DNA from: Paenibacillus abyssi
GTDB lineage: Bacteria > Bacillota > Bacilli > Paenibacillales > Paenibacillaceae
Direction of reading: 5' to 3'
Assembly: GCF_014640295.1 (NCBI RefSeq)
Contig: NZ_BMGR01000013.1
Span: 62,001-126,000, forward strand
DNA: 64,000 bases
A program made the translations under genes and the position numbers. Shown here piece by piece: positions 1 through 9,259 of this stretch (within the stretch, counting starts at the first letter, position 1; each line of letters begins with the position of its first letter). The notes below the pieces were generated by a model, which saw only the letters and a list, made by a program, of their open reading frames with translations, did not search any database and was not told the origin of the DNA.

Positions 1-407
1 ATAAACCGAGTGAAGTCAAACGCCTGATGGAATCGGTGAATCACCCGGCATTCCAAATTTTGTTCGACACAAGCCATGCCTATATGAGCGGTGTGGTCGG
101 TGCAAGGCATTTCGGAGAGCAGGAGCGTTTAGCCGGAGGCATCATCGAATATGCCAACATGCTGAAAGGCCATATCGGACATTTTCACCTCATCGATTCT
201 GACGGCACTCTGCATGATGACGAGACAAGCACACATGCTGAGTTTGGAAGCGGACACATTGATTTCACAGCCTTCTTGAAGGAAATGAAAGACGTATTGT
301 CGCCTCTGGAATGGTGGACGGTCGACTTCTGCTTCAACGCGGAAGTGGAAGCGTGGGGTAAAGAAGCGGTTCCATTCATCAAAGAACGCATCAAGGAGGC
401 GACTTAA
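1..407 (+). CDS. Sugar phosphate isomerase/epimerase, 5' truncated
   Basis: The reading frame is open from base 3, so the gene begins before the window; about 135 C-terminal residues are visible. It reads like the last strands of a xylose-isomerase-like TIM barrel: FDTSHAYMSG, then GHFHLIDSDG and EFGSGHIDF, which supply metal-binding Asp/His/Glu residues in this superfamily (IolE, IolI, tagatose epimerase). It is the first of three such proteins in one operon and ends one base before the TTG of the next gene. The substrate cannot be read from the sequence; family membership is clear. Confidence 0.85.
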   Translation, partial: KPSEVKRLMESVNHPAFQILFDTSHAYMSGVVGARHFGEQERLAGGIIEYANMLKGHIGHFHLIDSDGTLHDDETSTHAEFGSGHIDFTAFLKEMKDVLSPLEWWTVDFCFNAEVEAWGKEAVPFIKERIKEAT

Positions 408-408
408 A

Positions 409-1212
409 TTGGCATTGAACATCGGCTGTCAGACTTACACATGGCAAATGTCATATGATAAATACGCAAACAAGCTGAACCATATCCTTAACGTGATCGA
501 ACAAGCCGGTTTCAGCGGCGTTGAACCAGAAGTATGCATGCTTGGTCCTTACAGAGATAACCCGCAGCAATTAGTGGATGATTTGGCCGCAAGAAATTTA
601 AAGCTCGGCGCATTATGCCTTGCGCTCCCTTGGGAGCATCCGGAGGAAACAGCGGAAGAAATTGCGGAAACAGAGTTTGTGTTTAACTTCCTCAAGTATT
701 TTCCGGGGACCTTGCTGGCGCTCGTTCATTTGCCGGGCAAAGACCGGTCGAATCTGGCGGAGAGGCAGCAAAACGCTCTTAAATGCATTAATGAAGTGGC
801 CAGAAGAGCGAACGCTCAAGGCATCGAATGCGCATTTCACCCGAATTCGCCTGAAGGCTCGGTATTCAAGTTCAAAGAGGACTACGATGTGATGTTCGCT
901 GGACTGGATACACGCTATGTCGGATATGCGCCGGATACGGGACATATCGCTAACGGCGGCATGGATGCGGAGGACGTGATCCGGGCTAACCGCTCAATTA
1001 TCAAGCACGTGCACTTTAAAGACATTACAGCGGATGGCAAGTGGACCTCAATGGGACAAGGGGTAATTAATCACTCGGCAATTATTCAATTTTTAGCAGA
1101 AACGAATTATTCCGGATGGATTATGGTTGAAGAAGAGTCGGATGAAGCGGAACGCGAGCCGGACAAGTATACGCTGCAAAACGGTAAATATATGGCTGAA
1201 GCCGTACAATAA
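409..1212 (+). CDS. Sugar phosphate isomerase/epimerase (IolE-like TIM barrel)
   Basis: A 267-residue protein of the AP-endonuclease/xylose-isomerase-like TIM-barrel superfamily, whose members isomerise, epimerise or dehydrate sugars and cyclitols using a divalent metal. Visible signatures are GFSGVEPE early on, AFHPNSPEG near residue 145, PDTGHIANGG near 178, VKHVHFKD near 200 and WIMVEEESDEAE near 240. The start is TTG at 409, chosen because AAGGAGG at 393-399 lies ten bases upstream; it directly abuts the preceding gene. It lies in an operon with two paralogues, a zinc dehydrogenase and a sugar transporter, suggesting successive steps on one imported polyol or sugar. The exact reaction is not assignable. 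Confidence 0.88.
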   Translation: MALNIGCQTYTWQMSYDKYANKLNHILNVIEQAGFSGVEPEVCMLGPYRDNPQQLVDDLAARNLKLGALCLALPWEHPEETAEEIAETEFVFNFLKYFPGTLLALVHLPGKDRSNLAERQQNALKCINEVARRANAQGIECAFHPNSPEGSVFKFKEDYDVMFAGLDTRYVGYAPDTGHIANGGMDAEDVIRANRSIIKHVHFKDITADGKWTSMGQGVINHSAIIQFLAETNYSGWIMVEEESDEAEREPDKYTLQNGKYMAEAVQ

Positions 1213-1229
1213 AAGGAGTTGTGATAAAC

Positions 1230-2207
1230 ATGAAAATCGGTATCTTTTCATTGCCTTATAACGACATGTCACTGGATGAATTTCTGGATTTCGCAAAAGG
1301 CTTCGGCTATGAAGCGGTTGAAATTACGGCAAATAAAGATAGCAATCATATCGACATCGAAGAAGTTGTAGCCGGCGGAGGCAAGAAAATTTTAAGCGCG
1401 GTTGAGTCGCGCGGCCTGTCGATTTCCGCGCTGACGAATCATTTCGAGGGCATGCTGGTCATGGGCCCGCATGACGTAACGACCGATGCATGGGCACCGG
1501 CATCCGATGCGGCTTCCAAGATCAAATTCGGAACAGAGCGCATGATCAAAACCGCTCAAGCGGCATCCGAGCTTGGCGTCGATACTGTAGTCGGCTTCAT
1601 CGGTTCGAGTGTATGGGATAAATGGTATTCCTTCCCTCCGAAAAATGAAAGGATTTATGAAGAGGCATGGGAAATTTTTGCGGAGCGGTGGAATCCGATT
1701 CTGGATAAATTCAAAGAATACGGCGTCAAGTTTGCCCTTGAAGTTATGGCCTCGCAAATGGCATACAACATTGAAACTTGTGAGCGGGCGCTGAAAGCGC
1801 TTGATTACCGCGAAGAATTCGGCTTTAACTTCGAGCCGGGACATCTGGTATGGCAATTGATCGATCCGGTTGTATTTATCCGCAAGTTTAAAGACCGCAT
1901 CTACTACTGCCATGCGAAAGACGGAGAACTGCAAGCGGACAGCATCGGCACATCCGGAATTGCTTCGACGGGAGCTTGGGTAAGGTCCGACCGCGGTTTC
2001 CGCTTCAGAACGCCGGGCTGGGGCGACAGCAACTGGAGAAGAGTCATCAGTGCACTCGTGGAAAGCGGTTACGACGGCGTGATTTCCTACGAACATGAAG
2101 ATCCGGTGATGTCCAAGGAAGACGGCGCAGAGAAGTGCATTGATTTCTTAAGACCGATGATCATCAAAAAGCCGCTTAAAGGCAACAGCATTTTCTCCTT
2201 TGAATAA
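1230..2207 (+). CDS. Sugar phosphate isomerase/epimerase (third TIM-barrel paralogue)
   Basis: A 325-residue xylose-isomerase-like TIM-barrel protein. Conserved blocks include ALEVMASQMAYN (metal-binding Glu), FNFEPGHLVWQ, RIYYCHAKDGEL and VISYEHEDP, the pattern of IolE/IolH-type epimerases. The ATG at 1230 is preferred over a GTG at 1221 because AAGGAG at 1213-1218 is correctly spaced only for the ATG. At 325 residues it is longer than most one-domain members, with an insertion around residues 240-270 (SIGTSGIASTGAWVRSDRGF) before the last strands. It is cotranscribed with the two upstream paralogues and the zinc dehydrogenase; the substrate is unknown. Confidence 0.88.
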   Translation: MKIGIFSLPYNDMSLDEFLDFAKGFGYEAVEITANKDSNHIDIEEVVAGGGKKILSAVESRGLSISALTNHFEGMLVMGPHDVTTDAWAPASDAASKIKFGTERMIKTAQAASELGVDTVVGFIGSSVWDKWYSFPPKNERIYEEAWEIFAERWNPILDKFKEYGVKFALEVMASQMAYNIETCERALKALDYREEFGFNFEPGHLVWQLIDPVVFIRKFKDRIYYCHAKDGELQADSIGTSGIASTGAWVRSDRGFRFRTPGWGDSNWRRVISALVESGYDGVISYEHEDPVMSKEDGAEKCIDFLRPMIIKKPLKGNSIFSFE

Positions 2208-2258
2208 GACCGAATAAGACCGAATCAAGCAAGAAAATAAAGAGAGGATGGTTACACG

Positions 2259-3290
2259 ATGCAAGCAGTGAAAATTGTTGGTGTAGGACAGATCGAAGTG
2301 AAGGATGTGCCGATTCCGGTACCGGGCGATAACGAGGTATTAGTCAAGCTCAAAGCCTCTGCGCTTTGCCGCAGCGACCTTCATCTCTATCATGGCGAGT
2401 CCGTATTCGAAGATAGCGACATCGACGGCAGCACGATTACGCCGGGCCACGAGCCTTGCGGCGTCGTTGAGAAGGTCGGCAAGAATGTGCAATCCGTTAA
2501 ACCGGGTGACCGTGTTGCCGTGTATCTGGCTTATGGCTGCAGCTCTTGTTCCTACTGTTTAGCGGGCGATACCATGCTGTGCGATAAATTCCGCTGTATG
2601 GGCTTCGATTTGGACGGCGGACACGCGGATTACCTTGTTACGCCGGAGTACAACTGCCTTCCGCTACCGGATGAAATGACCTTCCTGCAAGGAGCGGTTT
2701 CCACGGATGTTGGCGGAACGCTCTACACCGCTTGCAGAGAGCTTGGCGTTGACGGAACCCAAACGGTAGTCATCTTCGGCATCGGGCCGATGGGCTGCGG
2801 CGGCGTGTTAATGGCCAAAGGTTATGGCGCCAAAGTCATCGCCATCGATGTGGACCCTCAGCGGTTGAAGCTTGCGCAAGAGCTTGGAGCAGACATCGTC
2901 ATTAATCCGAAAGAAACGGACAGCGTAGCGGAAATCAAAAGACTGACCAAAGGCATGGGCGCCGATGTTGCAATCGATTGCACCGGCAGCCAGATTGCCC
3001 AGAACAATGCGCTGGACTGTGTGAAGCCAAGAGGTAAAGTCGGTTTTATCGGCGAGTCCAAGTCATGCACGATCAACCCAAGCGATCAATTTATTCGGAA
3101 ACTGATTGACCTGAAGGGTCTCTGGTACTTCAACCGCGCCGACTGGAATGAAATTACCGATTTCATTATCAGAAACAATGTGGCGATTGAGAAGATTTCC
3201 AGTCATACCTTCCCGATCGAGGAAGCGGCGGAAGCGTTTAAGCTCTTTGATTCACGTGTGACGCAAAAAGTCGTTTTCTTATGGGATTAA
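2259..3290 (+). CDS. Zinc-dependent alcohol/polyol dehydrogenase (MDR family)
   Basis: A 343-residue medium-chain dehydrogenase that oxidises an alcohol group with NAD(P)+. Catalytic zinc ligands are visible as Cys37 (ALCRSD), His64 and Glu65 (PGHEP); the four structural-zinc cysteines are Cys94, 97, 100 and 108. The Rossmann nucleotide site is GIGPMGCGG near residue 174, followed by IAIDVDPQRL, where the acidic residue after the strand favours NAD+. AGAGAGG ends about a dozen bases before the ATG. Its place among three sugar isomerases and a sugar ABC transporter suggests it acts on a polyol or keto-sugar of that pathway, like sorbitol or threonine dehydrogenases; the exact substrate is not determined. 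Confidence 0.9.
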   Translation: MQAVKIVGVGQIEVKDVPIPVPGDNEVLVKLKASALCRSDLHLYHGESVFEDSDIDGSTITPGHEPCGVVEKVGKNVQSVKPGDRVAVYLAYGCSSCSYCLAGDTMLCDKFRCMGFDLDGGHADYLVTPEYNCLPLPDEMTFLQGAVSTDVGGTLYTACRELGVDGTQTVVIFGIGPMGCGGVLMAKGYGAKVIAIDVDPQRLKLAQELGADIVINPKETDSVAEIKRLTKGMGADVAIDCTGSQIAQNNALDCVKPRGKVGFIGESKSCTINPSDQFIRKLIDLKGLWYFNRADWNEITDFIIRNNVAIEKISSHTFPIEEAAEAFKLFDSRVTQKVVFLWD

Positions 3291-3352
3291 CATATATAGC
3301 TTCAAGGTTGGCGATTTAGACCATGAAAGAAAAATAAGGGGAGGCAATAACA

Positions 3353-4651
3353 ATGCAAAAGAAAAAAAATCGGATGTTGCTTAACTTAAGTATGGCGATC
3401 GTTTTAATCACAGCTTTATTGGTCGGCTGCTCCAGCCCGGCTACACAAAGCGCATCAACCCCGGCCAACAGCAATGCAGCAGTAGGCGGGAACGATTCAA
3501 ACAGTGAAGGCGGCCTTTATAAACTTACGCAAGAAGATGTCATGGAAATTTATGAAGAAGGCATCCAAATGAAATATCAGGATATTCATATGGATGAAGC
3601 TGTAGAATCGGCAAGCCTCGCGGATCTTGAATTGACCGAAGAGGAAAAAGAGAAAATCAGAGCAATGGATCTTAAAATTGCGTTCGAAAAAGACGGCCTT
3701 GACGATGCGGGTAAATGGCAGCTGCAGGGTGCGAAAGAAATTGCCGACGATCTGGGCATTACAATCGCAGACACCTGGATTGCCGCAGACAAAACAGGCG
3801 TAAGCCAGTTGGACGATTTCCAACGTATCGAATCCTTCGCCCAAAACTATGACGCTTTCTTTACACTGCCGGTCGATTTGGCCGCAACGAGTGAAGTGTT
3901 GAAAAAGATCATGGAGAAAACAAAAGTAGGCTTCCTGGCTTCCGCTCCTTTTGATCTGGATTGGAATCACCCGAACTTTGTCGGTGTATCCGACGCAGAC
4001 GGTTATATGGCTGGTGTGTACTCCGCGAAAGCAGCGATAAAAATTGCCAACGGACAAGGCACAATCGGCAAAATCGGCTGGGTAAACGGACAAAACGGTT
4101 CCTTCCATACGGTCCAAAAAAGATATGAGGGTTGGGACGCGGTGTTCGCTGAGAACCCGGACGTGAAAGTGGTTGAGAGATGGTATGATTCACCGGTAAA
4201 TGCTAGACAAGTCATCTCCAGTATGCTGGCATCCAACCCGGATATTAAAGTCCTGCTGATCGACTTTGCAAACCCGCCGGCGGATCAGGCGCAGGCGATC
4301 CTGAAAGAACGCGGATTGAAGCCATGGCAGGATATCGCAATGGTAACGATTGACCTGGATAATACGATTACTGTACCGATGGCGACTAGCGGTCCGGACA
4401 ACAACTACACAGCAGCGTTTGTCAGCCAAACCTGGTATGAAGTAGGTAAAAACCTGATCAAATTGTATGCGAAGCATCTTCTGTATGGAGACGAGGCGCC
4501 AAAATTCATCGCCAGCCCTCCGCTTCCGCTTACAACCTGGAACAACCTGAAGCCTAGCTTCGAAGCAGCCGTTCCATCCAACTACAACATTCCAAAAGAT
4601 ATTACAGATCTGACGGATCAGTGGGATTTAGGTATTGAAGTCCAAGAATAA
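3353..4651 (+). CDS. Sugar ABC transporter substrate-binding lipoprotein
   Basis: A 432-residue type-I periplasmic-binding-fold protein (RbsB/XylF-like, Peripla_BP_4). The N-terminus is a lipoprotein signal with lipobox LVGC (Cys26), so it is anchored outside the membrane. A low-complexity linker is followed by a region of roughly 60 residues (about 50-105) not typical of RbsB, then the two-lobe domain (MDLKIAFEKDGLDD through GIEVQE). GGGGAGG lies just upstream of the ATG. It is the capture subunit for the ATPase and two permeases that follow. A strong hairpin directly after the stop suggests it is made in excess over them. Sugar specificity cannot be read. Confidence 0.9.
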   Translation: MQKKKNRMLLNLSMAIVLITALLVGCSSPATQSASTPANSNAAVGGNDSNSEGGLYKLTQEDVMEIYEEGIQMKYQDIHMDEAVESASLADLELTEEEKEKIRAMDLKIAFEKDGLDDAGKWQLQGAKEIADDLGITIADTWIAADKTGVSQLDDFQRIESFAQNYDAFFTLPVDLAATSEVLKKIMEKTKVGFLASAPFDLDWNHPNFVGVSDADGYMAGVYSAKAAIKIANGQGTIGKIGWVNGQNGSFHTVQKRYEGWDAVFAENPDVKVVERWYDSPVNARQVISSMLASNPDIKVLLIDFANPPADQAQAILKERGLKPWQDIAMVTIDLDNTITVPMATSGPDNNYTAAFVSQTWYEVGKNLIKLYAKHLLYGDEAPKFIASPPLPLTTWNNLKPSFEAAVPSNYNIPKDITDLTDQWDLGIEVQE

Positions 4652-4672
4652 TTAAAGTTACATCTTAAAAGG

Positions 4673-4705
4673 CGCATGGGGGAGAAAGTATTCTCCCTCC
4701 ATGCG
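4673..4705 (+). other. Intra-operon RNA hairpin after the binding-protein gene
   Basis: Arms CGCATGG (4673-4679) and CCATGCG (4699-4705) enclose GGGAGAA and TTCTCCC, giving a long GC-rich stem with loop AGTA. No U-run follows (AAATATAGAGG), so it is probably not a full terminator. Such hairpins between binding-protein and membrane-component genes commonly stabilise the upstream mRNA or attenuate read-through; that role is inferred. Confidence 0.75.
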
Positions 4706-4771
4706 AAATATAGAGGAATAAAATGACTGCTGTATGACATGGTCAAAATGACTGCGGTAGGGGAGATACGG

Positions 4772-6277
4772 ATGAGTGTACATTCTGATGAAGTAATAGT
4801 AAAAGTAGAGGGCGTCTCCAAACGGTTTGGTGCGATCAATGCATTGACCAATGTTTCATTATCGATCCGTAAAGGTGAGATTATCGGTTTGGCCGGTCAT
4901 AATGGAGCCGGTAAAAGCGTATTGACCAAAATTATGGGCGGTATTTATATACCGGATGAAGGGAAAATCTTTTACGGGGGACAGGAAGTGAAGCTGACCT
5001 CGCCGAAAGATGCGCAGGAACGGGGATTTTTCGTCGTCCCGCAGGAATTGAACCTGGCCAGGCAGCTGAGTGTTGCCGATAACATTTTTATCGGTCAGAA
5101 GGAATACGCGAATCGCTTGACAGGCATCGTCAACAAAAGATATATCAACGATGAATCCAGAAAGCTGTTAAAGCAATATTTCAATATTGATGTGGATCCG
5201 TCCACACCGGCCGGTGAGCTGGATACGGTTACGCAGCGCATCGTTCAAGTGGTAAGATGCTTGAGAGCCGGCGCCAAAGTCATTGTATTCGATGAAACAA
5301 CAGCCGGATTGTCTCAGATGGAAAGGGAAAAACTGTTTGACCATATTCGGATATTATCGCAAAAAGGGCTCGGCATCATCTTTATTACGCACATGATCTC
5401 GGAAATTATGGATATATGCCATACCGTTTCCGCTCTCAGGGGCGGAGAAGTAATAGGAACTGAAAAAGTCGAAAATCTGACGCCTGCGAAAGTAATTGAG
5501 ATGATTGTTGGATCTGAAGATCATGTTTTTTCTTCCGAAAAATCTTCCCCGAAAAGCCATACGCTTTTGTCTGTAAAAAACTTGTCCACCCGAGACGGCA
5601 GAATATCGAATGTAAACTTCGACCTGCGTAAAGGTGAGATTCTAGGGATTTACGGACTAAGGGACCAAGGTCAGACCCTTCTGCTGGAGCTGATCTACGG
5701 AGCGGCCAAACGGTCATCCGGAGATTTTGAAATGGACCAGGAAAAACTGAATATAAAATCACCAATCGATGCATTAAGAAAAGGCATCTCCTATTTGCCG
5801 GAGCGAGGCTTGAAATCGGTGTTCGCTACCAAGTCAATAAGAGAAAACATGCTTGTGCAAGGCTTGAATTTCCTGAAAAAAGGAACGCCTAATCATAAAA
5901 AAATGGATGATAAGTCCATCGATGAATCGATCCGCAGAATTAATACAAGAGGATATTCCTCACTGGAGAACCGGATTACCAATCTTAGCGGCGGTAACCG
6001 GCAGAAGATCCTGCTTGCCCGGACCATGCTTCTTGATCCTAAGGTGCTCATGCTGCTGGAACCGACACAAGGGATCGATATCGGGGCAAAAAATGAAATC
6101 AGACAGCTTATACTGCAGGCAGCCAAAGAGGATAAGGCCGTCATTATGGCAACCGCCGAGATTGATGATATTGTCGGGGTATGCAATAGAGTCGCGATTA
6201 TTAAAGAAGGCAAGATAAAAACCATTATGGATGCAACGGAAGAGAACCGCGACAGAATTTTGGAAGCAAGCAGCTAA
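4772..6277 (+). CDS. Sugar ABC transporter ATP-binding protein (RbsA/XylG-type, two NBDs)
   Basis: A 501-residue fused double nucleotide-binding protein that energises sugar import. NBD1 has Walker A GHNGAGKS and Walker B VIVFDETTAG, but its signature region reads ELDTVTQRIV instead of an LSGGQ-like sequence. NBD2 has a degenerate Walker A (GLRDQGQTL), an intact LSGGNRQK signature and a Walker B lacking its Asp (MLLEPTQGID). The motifs are therefore split so that one composite site, NBD1 Walker A/B with NBD2 signature, looks competent. The ATG at 4772 is chosen over one at 4739 because GGGGAGA precedes it at the right distance. Permeases follow. Confidence 0.9.
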   Translation: MSVHSDEVIVKVEGVSKRFGAINALTNVSLSIRKGEIIGLAGHNGAGKSVLTKIMGGIYIPDEGKIFYGGQEVKLTSPKDAQERGFFVVPQELNLARQLSVADNIFIGQKEYANRLTGIVNKRYINDESRKLLKQYFNIDVDPSTPAGELDTVTQRIVQVVRCLRAGAKVIVFDETTAGLSQMEREKLFDHIRILSQKGLGIIFITHMISEIMDICHTVSALRGGEVIGTEKVENLTPAKVIEMIVGSEDHVFSSEKSSPKSHTLLSVKNLSTRDGRISNVNFDLRKGEILGIYGLRDQGQTLLLELIYGAAKRSSGDFEMDQEKLNIKSPIDALRKGISYLPERGLKSVFATKSIRENMLVQGLNFLKKGTPNHKKMDDKSIDESIRRINTRGYSSLENRITNLSGGNRQKILLARTMLLDPKVLMLLEPTQGIDIGAKNEIRQLILQAAKEDKAVIMATAEIDDIVGVCNRVAIIKEGKIKTIMDATEENRDRILEASS

Positions 6278-6329
6278 TGCATGATTCCAACTGCGGCGAG
6301 TGAAATCGGCAAATGACGGAGGTTTGAAC

Positions 6330-7301
6330 ATGGAAGCGTTAACCCGATATTTCGGTGATTCTAGAAAGTGGAAGGATGGCATGATCTATATCGCCATCGT
6401 CGCTATTGTATTGATTTTTTCCTTGCTCGTGCCTAATTTCTTCTCTCCGGAAAACTGGAGAGCTATTCTAACATCAATGGTACTGGTCACGGTACTGGCC
6501 ATCGGCATTACATTTGTTCTGACAGCAGGTGAAATTGATATCTCCCTGGGTGCGGTGCTGTCCGTTACCCCGACTATATTTGCAGTTCTCTTAGGGAAAG
6601 GGATGCCTTTCTTTCTGGCACTGGTCATCGGCCTGGCGGCAACATTGCTGCTCGGATTTCTTAACGGCTTTGTGACTATCAAGCTCGGCGTACCGAGCTT
6701 CATCACCACCCTTGGAACGATGGGGATCGGGATGGGATTGTCCCGAATCGTCGCGAACAATACCCCGGTCGTCGTTCGTGACGATACGGTCCAACTGCTG
6801 TTTGGCGGCGAACTACTGGGGATGCCGAAGATTGTGGTATGGATGTTTGTATTAATTGTGCTCAGCTATATTCTCCTGCATAAGACAAGATATGGCCGTA
6901 ATCTTCACAATGTGGGCGATAACCGGGAAGCTGCTCACCTATACGGCATCCATGTCACGGGTACGGTAATTATCGCCTTTGTCATCGCTTCGTTTTTTGC
7001 CTTCTTTGCAGGCATGCTTGAAGTGGCCAGATCCTTCTATGCTTCGCCGGGGATTGGTGAGCCGCTCATGCTGAATGCGATCGTTGCTTCCGTTATCGGC
7101 GGAACGGCCCTGACAGGCGGGAAGGGCAGCATTATCGGAGCATTCGTCGGAGCCCTCTTTTTGACCATCATATCCAACGCCTTGTTCAGTCTGGGGCTGC
7201 CTCCATGGATCAGCAATATCATCATCGGCAGCGTAATTATTTTGATTCTGACAACCAGCGGGCTGATGGACAAAAGAAAACATGAATTAGGGCGCATCTG
7301 A
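6330..7301 (+). CDS. Sugar ABC transporter permease (RbsC-type)
   Basis: A 323-residue polytopic membrane protein of the BPD_transp_2 family, with about eight to ten hydrophobic segments. Conserved blocks include FVLTAGEIDISLGAVLS near residue 65 and IGGTALTGGKGSIIGAFVGA near residue 255, characteristic of RbsC/XylH permeases. The ATG at 6330 is chosen because GACGGAGG at 6315-6322 is well placed; an in-frame GTG at 6300 has no such site. It is followed by a related but distinct permease, so the channel is probably a heterodimer. Confidence 0.92.
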   Translation: MEALTRYFGDSRKWKDGMIYIAIVAIVLIFSLLVPNFFSPENWRAILTSMVLVTVLAIGITFVLTAGEIDISLGAVLSVTPTIFAVLLGKGMPFFLALVIGLAATLLLGFLNGFVTIKLGVPSFITTLGTMGIGMGLSRIVANNTPVVVRDDTVQLLFGGELLGMPKIVVWMFVLIVLSYILLHKTRYGRNLHNVGDNREAAHLYGIHVTGTVIIAFVIASFFAFFAGMLEVARSFYASPGIGEPLMLNAIVASVIGGTALTGGKGSIIGAFVGALFLTIISNALFSLGLPPWISNIIIGSVIILILTTSGLMDKRKHELGRI

Positions 7302-7340
7302 TCGCGTCTATATATTCTATGGAAAAGAGGACGTTTCGAG

Positions 7341-8312
7341 ATGGAGATGACTAGAGGAATAAACAGCCCCGGCAAGAACGTCGCCGGACGGAAAATCAAT
7401 TGGATGTCGCAGGAATTGATCCTGCTCTATATTACAGCGGCATTTTTTATCATCTTTGCCCTTACAGCCGACGGCTTTTTCAGTGTCAATAATATCTTTA
7501 CGATTCTGCGTTCGATGTCCATTATTGCCATTATCGGCCTGGGAATCACTTTTGTTATTACAGCCGGTGAGATTGATCTGTCTATAGGTACAGTGCCGGC
7601 ACTGGGCGGCTGCTTGTTGGCCGTATTGTTGGTGAAGGGCATTCCGCTGCCTTTGACGATTCTAATCACGTTATGCGCGGTTGTTGTGATCGGTTTTATT
7701 AATGGGCTGATCGTCGTCAAGGCACGAATTCCGAGTATCATCATTACATTGGCCACTTATATGATCGCGCAAGGTATCGCCTATATTATCTCGAATCAAG
7801 CGCCGGTCATCGTGACCAATGCGCCTTTCCTGAATCTGTTCGGATCTTCGTTTTTCGGCTTTCCGTTGATCGTATTTTGGATGCTTTTCTTCACTGTGGT
7901 CAGCTATCTGCTCATGTACAAAACGAAGTTCGGCGTTAACCTGGCTTACATCGGAGAGAACCGGTCGGCTGCTTATTATGCAGGGATTAACGTAAATACC
8001 GTTATTATCATCGCTTTTATCATCTGCTCCACCTTTTCTTTGATGGGGGGGATGCTCGGGGTGGCGCAAGCTGCGAATGCTACGCCGTGGATGATCACGC
8101 CTGATCTGATGACAGCGATCGCCGCAACACTTATTGGCGGCACTTCCCTTGCGGGCGGTAAAGGCAATATTCTCGGCACGATTACCGGTGCCTTCTTTCT
8201 TACCATGCTATCCAATGGTTTGCTGATCCTTGGTGTCGACCAGTGGGTGCTCTATCTGATTAACGGCGTCATTATTATTCTGGCGTTATCGTACAGCTAC
8301 TCGCGTAAATAA
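7341..8312 (+). CDS. Sugar ABC transporter permease, second RbsC-type paralogue
   Basis: A 323-residue membrane protein of the same family as the upstream permease, sharing the TFVITAGEIDLSIGT and IGGTSLAGGKGNILGTITGA blocks but with otherwise divergent sequence. AAGAGG lies upstream of the ATG at 7341. RbsC systems normally use a homodimer; two adjacent non-identical permeases suggest a heterodimeric pore. It is the last gene of the sugar cluster and is followed at 8375 by a strong rho-independent terminator. Confidence 0.92.
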   Translation: MEMTRGINSPGKNVAGRKINWMSQELILLYITAAFFIIFALTADGFFSVNNIFTILRSMSIIAIIGLGITFVITAGEIDLSIGTVPALGGCLLAVLLVKGIPLPLTILITLCAVVVIGFINGLIVVKARIPSIIITLATYMIAQGIAYIISNQAPVIVTNAPFLNLFGSSFFGFPLIVFWMLFFTVVSYLLMYKTKFGVNLAYIGENRSAAYYAGINVNTVIIIAFIICSTFSLMGGMLGVAQAANATPWMITPDLMTAIAATLIGGTSLAGGKGNILGTITGAFFLTMLSNGLLILGVDQWVLYLINGVIIILALSYSYSRK

Positions 8313-8374
8313 ATGCCATCCTGATTCAGCATCATCCAAACACAAAAAGCCGATAAGGCGATCTCAGATTGTTG

Positions 8375-8433
8375 GCAAGGGGCTGTCTCCCATAAATCAT
8401 CTACGATGACATGGGAAGCCCCTTGCTTTTTTT
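8375..8433 (+). terminator. Rho-independent terminator of the sugar operon
   Basis: GCAAGGGGCT (8375-8384) pairs with AGCCCCTTGC (8417-8426), extended by TCCCAT/ATGGGA inside, followed by a run of seven T. The loop contains TCATC and GATGA, which could pair again. A closely similar element occurs at 13651-13691. Confidence 0.9.
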
Positions 8434-8558
8434 GAGGTTCAACAGAGAACTGCGCATTCGCGGAGAACTGTATCATAGGTGAAAGTCCTACAATTAATTC
8501 CAGGCTTATTAATTTTTAACCGTAAATTGAATTAGAAATGATCTCCAGGGGGATATGT

Positions 8559-9237
8559 ATGGCTATTAAAGCAATATTCTTGGATTTCTATGGCACTCTT
8601 GTTCATGAGGATGATGAAATTATCCCTATTGTGTGTGAGCATATCAGATCGTCACCAAAAAAAATCTGTGAAATCAAGGATATTGGTGATTTCTGGTGGA
8701 AAACATTCTTCGCAGCATTCCGCAAAAGTTACGGTGATACTTTTCAAACACAGCGAAACCTGGGCATTTCCTCGCTTTCAGAGACCATACGGAACTACAA
8801 TTCAAGTTGCGTAGCGGAAGACATTATACAAATCCAATTCGATCATTGGCAAAGACCTAAAATTTTCGAAGACACACGACCTTTTATTCAATCGTTACAT
8901 GGACTAACGACGCTTATCCTCTCTAATAATGATACCAAGGATATTGATAAAGCCATTTCAAGAAGTGCTACGAAGATTTAATTTAGATCCAACCGAAGTT
9001 ATCCATATTGGAGATTCAATAATAAGTGATGTAAGTGGTGCACAGAATGCGGGGATCAGAGCGATTTGGCTGAATAGGCTCAATAAAACAAAGCCTGAAG
9101 GCATAACACCGGACTATATATGCAAGGACTTGTTTGAAGTGAGGGAATGTTTTGAACAATTTATCACACGAATTTCGAAGGCTGTTTTCGTAAAGATTGT
9201 TGTTTTTAAGAAGATTGTTTTAAAAATGGTAAAATAA
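8559..9237 (+). pseudogene. HAD-superfamily hydrolase with internal deletion and frameshift
   Basis: The first frame (8559-8981) encodes a HAD N-terminus with motif I FLDFYGTLVH (DxYGTL) and motif II region TLILSNNDTKDID, then ends at a chance stop. Another frame (from about 8950 to 9237) carries the HAD C-terminus, QEVLRRFNLDPTEV, then motif IV IHIGDSIISDVSGAQNAGI. The segment that normally lies between (motif III Lys, about 25-30 residues) is missing, so this is a deletion that also shifted frame. The start is the ATG at 8559 behind CAGGGGGA. Neither fragment should be an active phosphatase. Confidence 0.8.
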
Positions 9238-9259
9238 AAGAAAGAGGAGAGTGAGGTTA

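Noticed and set aside
1794-1807. CcpA cre-like sequence TGAAAGCGCTTGAT
   Set aside because: It lies inside a coding region far from any promoter and misses one of the consensus bases.
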